Shown here piece after piece: positions 52,667 to 57,766 of a stretch of 57,766 bases of DNA. The notes under the pieces were generated by a model. It searched no databases. It saw nothing but the letters and a program-made list of their open reading frames with translations, and was not told the DNA's origin. The translations under genes and the position numbers were made by a program. Every line of letters begins with the position of its first letter. Position 1 is the stretch's first letter. Source of the stretch: Clostridia bacterium (GTDB lineage Bacteria > Bacillota > Clostridia > Christensenellales > Aristaeellaceae). Location: NCBI GenBank assembly GCA_017465155.1, contig JAFTWV010000107.1, forward strand, positions 1-57,766, in the 5' to 3' direction.

Positions 52667-53317
52667 ATGAAGATGACTATATTTGTCTGCGGTGATTCCA
52701 CGGCCGCGACTTACGCGCCGGACCGCGCGCCGATCACCGGCTGGGGTCAGGTGCTGGGGGAGTTCATTCCAGGTGTACGCATCGTCAACAAGGCGATGGG
52801 CGGCCGCAGCACAAAGTCTTTCCTTGCAGATGGGCGGCTGGTTGATATCGAAAAGGAAATGCAGCCGGGCGATCTTCTGCTGATTCAGTTTACTCACAAT
52901 GATACCAGTGATCTGGTTTGGCGGCATACCGACCCGCATACGTCTTTTGCTGCGAATCTGGAGCTGTTTGTGGATACGGCCCGTGTCCACGATGCGATTC
53001 CCGTGCTGATGACGCCCATTCCCCGCCGCTGGTGGCGGGAGGGCAAAATTGCCAACGCGCACGGGGAATATCCGGACGCCATACGCCGGGTAGCAAAGCA
53101 GAAGGCTGTGCCGCTGCTGGATGTGCTGGCGGAAAGCACCCGCGTGATTGAAAGCATGGGCGACGAGGCGACCTGCCCTCTCTACATGAATGTGGAACCG
53201 GGAATCTATCCGGCCTACCCCGATGGCTCGAAGGATGATACCCACACGCAGCGTGCCGGCGCGGAATTCTTCGCGCGCATAACGGCAGAGCTGCTGAAAA
53301 AGCAGCATCTGATTTAA
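52667..53317 (+). CDS. CE12-type rhamnogalacturonan acetylesterase (SGNH)
   Basis: A 216-residue SGNH hydrolase: block I VCGDST (S11), GGRSTKSF (Gly block II), THND (Asn block III), and the late DDTH (D190/191, H193). Cytoplasmic, AGGAGG start. It removes acetyl groups from rhamnogalacturonan oligosaccharides. The C-terminal half of the next gene product is a paralogue (TGWGQ, GRSSKSF, DNTH). Confidence 0.9.
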   Translation: MKMTIFVCGDSTAATYAPDRAPITGWGQVLGEFIPGVRIVNKAMGGRSTKSFLADGRLVDIEKEMQPGDLLLIQFTHNDTSDLVWRHTDPHTSFAANLELFVDTARVHDAIPVLMTPIPRRWWREGKIANAHGEYPDAIRRVAKQKAVPLLDVLAESTRVIESMGDEATCPLYMNVEPGIYPAYPDGSKDDTHTQRAGAEFFARITAELLKKQHLI

Positions 53318-53329
53318 GGAGGGGAACCC

Positions 53330-54946
53330 ATGTATATCATTGCCAGAGACGGCTCGGGGGATTTTACCTCCATTCAGGCTGCCATTGATGCGGTACCCAT
53401 GTCCAACCGGCACCCCGTCATTCTGCTGCTCCGCATGGACGAATACCATGAGAAGGTCATTGTCAACAAGGACAACATCCGTATCATCGGCGAGGCACGT
53501 GACCGGACGGTCATCACCAACTCCGGCTGCGCTCATGATCTGGACGCGGAAGGCAAGGAAAAGGGAACCTTCCTCAGCTACACCTTCCTTGTGACCGGCG
53601 ATAATGTGGAGGTGGAGAACGTCACCATCCGCAACGATGCGGGCGATGGCTCCATTGCAGGGCAGGCTGTTGCGGTGTACGCGGCAGGTGACCGGGGCGT
53701 GTGGCGCAATGTCCGCATGTTCGGCTGTCAGGATACGCTCTTTTGCGGTCCCACGATGCCTAAGGTCGCCAGGGATGCGCTGCCCCGGCTCATTCCGGAG
53801 GGCGTGATTTCCGTGGGGGACTGCCCGCTGGTACTGGGCCGGCAGTACTTTGAGGATTGCTTCATTCAGGGGGACGTGGATTTTATCTTCGGTCCCTATG
53901 CCTGCTGGTTCGAGCGCTGCACGCTGCACATGAACGAGCGGGGCGGTTTCTATACCGCAGCCAATACGCCGGAGCAGGCGCCCTATGGGCTGGTGTTCCA
54001 CAAATGTCACCTGACGGGCGACTGCGAGTCCGGTAAGGCATATCTGGGCCGTCCGTGGCGCAGGTTTGCCCATACGCAGTTCATTGCATGTGAAATGGAC
54101 GAATGTGTTGCGCCGGAAGGCTTCCAGGACTGGGGAGAAACGAAGATCACCCGCCGCTGCGGCGAGTACAGAACCACAGGAGCACGGGCGGATCAGACGC
54201 CCCGCCATCCCGGACAGGCACGGCTGACGGACGAGGAAGCGGCCATGCTGACCATTCGCAACGTGATCGGCGGCTGCGACGGATGGAATCCGCAGAAGCG
54301 CACGCCTACATGGTTCCTCTGCGGCGACTCTACCATGGCGGATTATACGCCGAACTTTGCCCCCATGACCGGCTGGGGGCAGGCGCTCAAGGGGATTGTG
54401 GAAGGCGTATATGTAGAGAACTGTGCCGTTTGCGGGCGTTCCAGCAAATCCTTCGTTGCTGAAAAGCGGCTGAACTATGTCGAGCTCTGTCTGCGCAGGG
54501 GGGATAAGCTGTTTATCCAATTCGGCCACAACGATGAGAAGCCGGATGCGGAGCGCTCCACCGTGGCTCGGATCACCTATCCGGAATATCTGGGCATGTA
54601 TATCGATGCAGCCCGCCGTCAAGGGGCGGAGCCCATCCTGCTCACGCCCATTGCCCGCCGCCACTTTGATGAAAACGGCGCCTTGAAGCACACCCACGGG
54701 GATTACCCCGCCGCCGTGCGTGATCTGGCTGATTACCGGGGCGTGCGTCTGCTGGATATGGAAAAGGCAACCGAGGCGATGCTGACAGAGCTGGGGGATG
54801 AGGGGTCGAAGGTGCTGTTCAACTGGCAGGAGGCCGGGCATCCCAATTACCCCGACGGCGTGCAGGATAATACCCATCTGTGCTTTACCGGCGCGGTACG
54901 GCTTGCACAGCTTGCGCTGCGGTTGATGGAGGAAAGTCAATGCTGA
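53330..54946 (+). CDS. Pectin methylesterase-acetylesterase fusion (CE8-CE12)
   Basis: A 538-residue two-domain enzyme. CE8 pectinesterase (about 1-310): GSGDFTSIQAAIDAVP, GCQDTL (Q134, D135), VDFIFG (D184) and LGRPWR (R241). CE12 acetylesterase (about 325-538): LCGDSTMADY (S334), GRSSKSF, FGHND (N401) and DNTH (D513, H516). Both active sites look complete. There is no signal peptide, so it strips methyl and acetyl esters from imported oligosaccharides. Its end overlaps the GH105 start by 7 bases. Confidence 0.93.
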   Translation: MYIIARDGSGDFTSIQAAIDAVPMSNRHPVILLLRMDEYHEKVIVNKDNIRIIGEARDRTVITNSGCAHDLDAEGKEKGTFLSYTFLVTGDNVEVENVTIRNDAGDGSIAGQAVAVYAAGDRGVWRNVRMFGCQDTLFCGPTMPKVARDALPRLIPEGVISVGDCPLVLGRQYFEDCFIQGDVDFIFGPYACWFERCTLHMNERGGFYTAANTPEQAPYGLVFHKCHLTGDCESGKAYLGRPWRRFAHTQFIACEMDECVAPEGFQDWGETKITRRCGEYRTTGARADQTPRHPGQARLTDEEAAMLTIRNVIGGCDGWNPQKRTPTWFLCGDSTMADYTPNFAPMTGWGQALKGIVEGVYVENCAVCGRSSKSFVAEKRLNYVELCLRRGDKLFIQFGHNDEKPDAERSTVARITYPEYLGMYIDAARRQGAEPILLTPIARRHFDENGALKHTHGDYPAAVRDLADYRGVRLLDMEKATEAMLTELGDEGSKVLFNWQEAGHPNYPDGVQDNTHLCFTGAVRLAQLALRLMEESQC

Positions 54947-56055
54947 AAGAGTTCATGCCCCGGTCTGCCGCGCTGATGGCAGACTGCCTGATGCAGCGCT
55001 ATGGCCTGCTGACCAGCCGCTGGAGCTATGACTACTGCGTGACATGGCGCGGCATGGAGGCTCTGTATGCGCAGACCGGAGAGAAGAAGTACTTTGATTA
55101 TATCAAGGACGCGATGGATACCTTCGTGACGGACGAATCGGGCGCCATCCGCGATTATTCCTTCGATGAGTTCAATCTGGATTATGTCTGCAATGGCCGA
55201 CAGCTGCTGTATCTGTACAAGGCGACAGGCGAGGAGAAGTATCGCAGGGCAGCGGATGTGCTGCGGGAACAGCTGCGCCGGCAGCCACGTACCTCTGACG
55301 GCGGCTTCTGGCACAAGAAGTGCTATCCCTATCAGATGTGGCTGGATGGACTGCATATGTCCGCGCCCTTCTATGTGGAGTATTGCCTGATGACGGGCGA
55401 TGACGAGGGCGTCCGGGATGCGGCAAAGCAGTTGACGCTTGCCTATGAGCACACCTATGATCCCCGGACGGGCCTGAATCACCATGCATGGGATGAATCG
55501 CGGGCGCAGATGTGGTCTGATCCGGAAACGGGTCGTGCTGCACATGCCTGGGGGCGTGCGGTGGGCTGGTACATGCTGGGTCTGGTGGATGTGCTGGAGC
55601 TGCTGCCTGATACCCATGAGTGTTTCGAGCCTCTGCGGGCGATGTTTGAAAAGCTGGCGGCGCGAATGCTGGAGATCCGCGTAGACGACGCATGGCTGCA
55701 GGTGATGGATTGTCCCGGCAGGGAGGGTAACTATCTGGAGTCCTCCGGGTCCTGCCTGATGGCATGTGCCATCCTCAAGGCTGCACGGCTGGGCGTTGTT
55801 CCGGCGGAAATGGGCGAGGCGGCAAAGGACAGCTTCCGCGCAATTCAGCGGCATTTTGTCGGGCAGATGCGGAATGGAACGCTGTTCCTGGCCAAAACTT
55901 GTCACGGCGCAGGCTTGGGCGGCCGGCCCGACGCCTATCGTGACGGTTCCTATGCCTATTACATTTCCGAGGCTGTGGGCAGCTACGACCTGAAGGGAAC
56001 CGGCGCGTATATTCAGGCGGCCTGCGAATATGAGAGGAGCATGAAGGATGCTTGA
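54940..56055 (+). CDS. GH105 unsaturated rhamnogalacturonyl hydrolase
   Basis: A 371-residue (alpha/alpha)6-barrel enzyme like YteR/YesR. Motifs: WSYDYCVTWRGMEALY, YQMWLDGLHMSAPF with catalytic D136, and AHAWGRAVGWYMLGLVDVLE. It hydrates and removes the unsaturated galacturonate left by pectate or rhamnogalacturonan lyases, which implies an upstream lyase encoded outside the window. ATG at 54940 follows GGAGG inside the previous gene's end. Cytoplasmic. Confidence 0.93.
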   Translation: MLKEFMPRSAALMADCLMQRYGLLTSRWSYDYCVTWRGMEALYAQTGEKKYFDYIKDAMDTFVTDESGAIRDYSFDEFNLDYVCNGRQLLYLYKATGEEKYRRAADVLREQLRRQPRTSDGGFWHKKCYPYQMWLDGLHMSAPFYVEYCLMTGDDEGVRDAAKQLTLAYEHTYDPRTGLNHHAWDESRAQMWSDPETGRAAHAWGRAVGWYMLGLVDVLELLPDTHECFEPLRAMFEKLAARMLEIRVDDAWLQVMDCPGREGNYLESSGSCLMACAILKAARLGVVPAEMGEAAKDSFRAIQRHFVGQMRNGTLFLAKTCHGAGLGGRPDAYRDGSYAYYISEAVGSYDLKGTGAYIQAACEYERSMKDA

Positions 56056-57394
56056 TCAACGCCTGAAGACCCGGATTGAGAATTTCATCAGCCGTCTGGA
56101 GCGGGAGGACGTGTGCATGCATGGCTTTGTCCTCTCCGTGGGCGGCGAAATCAAGGCGAAGGCTTATTACGCTCCGTTTGAGGAGGGAAAGCCCCACCGG
56201 ATGTATTCGGTCTCCAAGAGCATGACGGCGATTGCCATCGGCATTCTGCTGGGCGAGGGCAGGCTCTCGCTGGATGACCATATTACAGATTACTTTCAGG
56301 ATTATCTGCCTGAGCAGCCTGATGAACGCCTGCTGCGCCTGACCATCCGGGACATGCTGCGTATGGCGACCTGCTACCGCAGCACGGCTTATCGCGAAGG
56401 TGTGGATGAAAACTGGACGAAGCCCTTCTTCACTGCCAGAGCCACCCACGAGCCGGGTACCGTGTTCCACTATGACACCGGCTGCTCACAGGTGCTGGCG
56501 GCGCTGGCAGCACGATTGAGCGGGCAGGAGGTCATTGACTTCCTCAACGAGCGGGTGTTTCGGCCCATCGGTGCGGAGGATGAAAAATACTGGCTGCGCG
56601 ATCCCAGCGGCACCTGTCAGGGTGGTACGGGATTGTGCATGTCCCTGAGAGATCTGCATAAGGTGACTCGTCTGATCATGGAGGGGGGCCGGGGGCTGAT
56701 CCCCGGGTGGTTCTGCGAGGAGATGGGCAGGAATCACATCATCAATGCGCTCAATGCGACCCGGGAGGAAGGCTACGGCTATGGCTGGCAGGTATGGATG
56801 ACCCGTGCCGGCTGGGCAATGTATGGGCTGGGCGGTCAGCTGGCCGTCGTCTGCCCGGAGAAAGATGCGCTGCTGTGCACCATTGCGGATACCCGGCTGG
56901 ATCCTGTGGGCGTGCAAAGAATCTATGACGCTTTCTTTGAGGAAGTATATCCTTACATTGGCACGGAGGATATGGCCTTTACGCAGTGGCAGCTGAAGAC
57001 CCATCCCGTGCCCTTCGATCCGGCCTGTGAAATGCAGCAGGCGGGCCCGTATTTCTTTGAGGAGAACCCGATGGGGCTCCGGAGCGTCGAGCTGCAGGGG
57101 CATTCGCTGCTGCTGGAAAATGCAAGGGGCAGGAATCTGCTGCGCTTTGGGGTGGGTGAGAACATCGTGGATACTTTCCCGGGCTGGCCCGATCTGCCGA
57201 CGCTGTCCTCCGGCGGATGGCTCGCGCCGGGACTGCTGCGGGTGCGATGCTTCATCATCGGCGATGCGCCCTGCGGTGTGGATATGTTGCTGTGCTTCAA
57301 GGGAGACAGCCTGACCGTCCAGTCACGCAAATCCTTTGATCCGGCGACGAACTCCTACGAGGGCGTAGCGTCCGGCCGCCTCAAGAAACAATAA
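56048..57394 (+). CDS. Beta-lactamase-like serine hydrolase (class C/PBP fold)
   Basis: A 448-residue protein with the serine hydrolase motif S54-x-x-K57 (YSVSKSM) and the tyrosine motif Y142 (HYDTG, where Y-x-N is usual). A C-terminal beta extension (about 320-448) follows. No signal peptide. Such proteins act as esterases, amidases or transferases; in this operon an esterase that removes acetyl, methyl or feruloyl groups is plausible. The start overlaps the GH105 stop by 8 bases. Confidence 0.85.
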   Translation: MLDQRLKTRIENFISRLEREDVCMHGFVLSVGGEIKAKAYYAPFEEGKPHRMYSVSKSMTAIAIGILLGEGRLSLDDHITDYFQDYLPEQPDERLLRLTIRDMLRMATCYRSTAYREGVDENWTKPFFTARATHEPGTVFHYDTGCSQVLAALAARLSGQEVIDFLNERVFRPIGAEDEKYWLRDPSGTCQGGTGLCMSLRDLHKVTRLIMEGGRGLIPGWFCEEMGRNHIINALNATREEGYGYGWQVWMTRAGWAMYGLGGQLAVVCPEKDALLCTIADTRLDPVGVQRIYDAFFEEVYPYIGTEDMAFTQWQLKTHPVPFDPACEMQQAGPYFFEENPMGLRSVELQGHSLLLENARGRNLLRFGVGENIVDTFPGWPDLPTLSSGGWLAPGLLRVRCFIIGDAPCGVDMLLCFKGDSLTVQSRKSFDPATNSYEGVASGRLKKQ

Positions 57395-57449
57395 TATGAA
57401 GGGGTATGTTCCGTGAGGATACCGCGGTGCATGGCCGGGGATGCAATTG

Positions 57450-57482
57450 GGAGACTGGCGCATCAGCGGCCAGTCTCCTTTA
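57450..57482 (+). terminator. Terminator of the pectin enzyme operon
   Basis: A 10-bp stem (57450-57459 with 57469-57478) plus TTTAT; nearly the same arms as the terminator at 31412-31442, which bounds the other end of this locus. Confidence 0.85.
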
Positions 57483-57498
57483 TCCCGCAACAAGAAGA

Positions 57499-57730
57499 GA
57501 CGAGCATCCGGTGATCATGCCGGATGCTCGTTTGCTTATGTACTTGAATAAACGCAATGCACTGATACAGTGCGGTCATTGCCTCCCCCGAAACGGGTGT
57601 GTGGGGGGCAGTTGTTCGACAAATTGGGATTTGGTGTTTATCTGTATTGTTTGTGGACATTTCCTTTGCAGCTTGGCATTCGTGCTGCTTCTTCTTTCTC
57701 AATCCTGAGAAAGAAGCAAAGAGGGCCAGA
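57499..57730 (-). repeat. Dispersed intergenic repeat, copy 3 (modules A then B, inverted)
   Basis: Read on the minus strand, module A (57730-57633) is followed directly by module B (57632-57499). In copy 1 the order is B then A. Hairpins and flanking words are conserved. No gene is credible in 57395-57766. Confidence 0.8.
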
Positions 57731-57731
57731 G

Positions 57732-57766
57732 GGGGTGGCAGACTTGTGCCCGATGACTGCCACCCC
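57732..57766. repeat. Stem-loop at the window end
   Basis: GGGGTGGCAG (57732-57741) pairs with CTGCCACCCC (57757-57766), loop 15. It abuts repeat module A and may belong to the same element. Confidence 0.6.

Noticed and set aside
50032-54940. Two long minus-strand frames (889 and 891 residues) and one at 48285-50600
   Set aside because: Opposite to GH28, GH95, CE12 and CE8-CE12 genes that have complete active sites; composition is typical of antisense frames.
57406-57708. 100-residue frame after the last gene
   Set aside because: It runs through the terminator at 57450 and the dispersed repeat; no ribosome site.
238-57730. CRISPR-like repeats
   Set aside because: The repeat copies are far apart, inverted and have no regular spacers or cas genes.

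Overview
The window is one continuous piece of a GC-rich bacterial chromosome with strong Shine-Dalgarno sites (AGGAGG type) and sigma-A-like promoters. The gene content is that of an uncultured Clostridia relative (Bacillota), plausibly a gut or rumen member of Christensenellales or Oscillospirales. That placement is an inference from protein style: alanine- and leucine-rich signal peptides ending ALAE, Nif11/NHLP peptide export, SpoIIE/STAS/RsbW partner switching, and ATPase-less sugar ABC importers of the YtcQ/LplB/LplC type. I see no rRNA, tRNA, CRISPR array, transposase or integrase. I count 42 credible genes, and none ends in TAG (all end in TAA or TGA).

Layout. (1) 1-666 is non-coding, with a dispersed repeat and the terminator of the first operon. 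(2) 667-6139 on the minus strand is a tight galactomannan operon: GH42 beta-galactosidase, secreted GH26 mannanase with a CBM35-like domain, a secreted alpha/beta hydrolase interrupted by an in-frame TAG, and GH27 alpha-galactosidase. (3) 6542-8743 holds an MFS exporter and an AT-rich alpha/beta hydrolase that looks recently acquired, followed by a second copy of the repeat. (4) 8989-11273 on the minus strand encodes a 65-residue leader-like peptide, an ECF sigma factor and a radical SAM/SPASM enzyme. A divergent 1160-residue secreted lipase-fold protein with cysteine-rich repeats follows. (5) 15096-24481 is a peptide natural-product (RiPP) region. It has two NHLP-type ABC exporters (one with a C39 leader peptidase), a short HlyD-like adaptor, an RsbW-like kinase, a STAS antagonist, a divergent membrane SpoIIE phosphatase, a Nif11-type precursor with three CxC repeats, and two divergent small membrane proteins that could give immunity. 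(6) 24550-31359 holds a GH4 alpha-galactosidase with a divergent AraC regulator, a secreted metallophosphoesterase, a PPIase foldase, xanthine phosphoribosyltransferase and a ComEC-like MBL protein.

(7) 31499-57394 is a pectin/rhamnogalacturonan utilisation locus of about 26 kb. A membrane-anchored AraC sensor-regulator diverges from a long plus-strand gene train. The train encodes two pairs of sugar ABC permeases, three solute-binding proteins (one fused to two carbohydrate-binding-like domains), an accessory set (NHL/TPR membrane protein, YIP1 protein, DUF5696 protein), then GH28, GH95, CE12, a CE8-CE12 fusion, GH105 and a serine beta-lactamase-like esterase. Most of these enzymes lack signal peptides, which suggests import of oligosaccharides followed by cytoplasmic deacetylation, demethylation and hydrolysis. 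The importer ATPase is not in the window. (8) 57395-57766 carries a terminator and a third, inverted copy of the repeat, so both ends of the window lie in repeat sequence.

Most notable: the triple-CxC Nif11 precursor wired to a partner-switching module; the second leader-like peptide beside an ECF factor and a radical SAM enzyme; the absence of TAG stops together with a single in-frame TAG; the accessory module of the sugar importer; and the permuted dispersed repeat.
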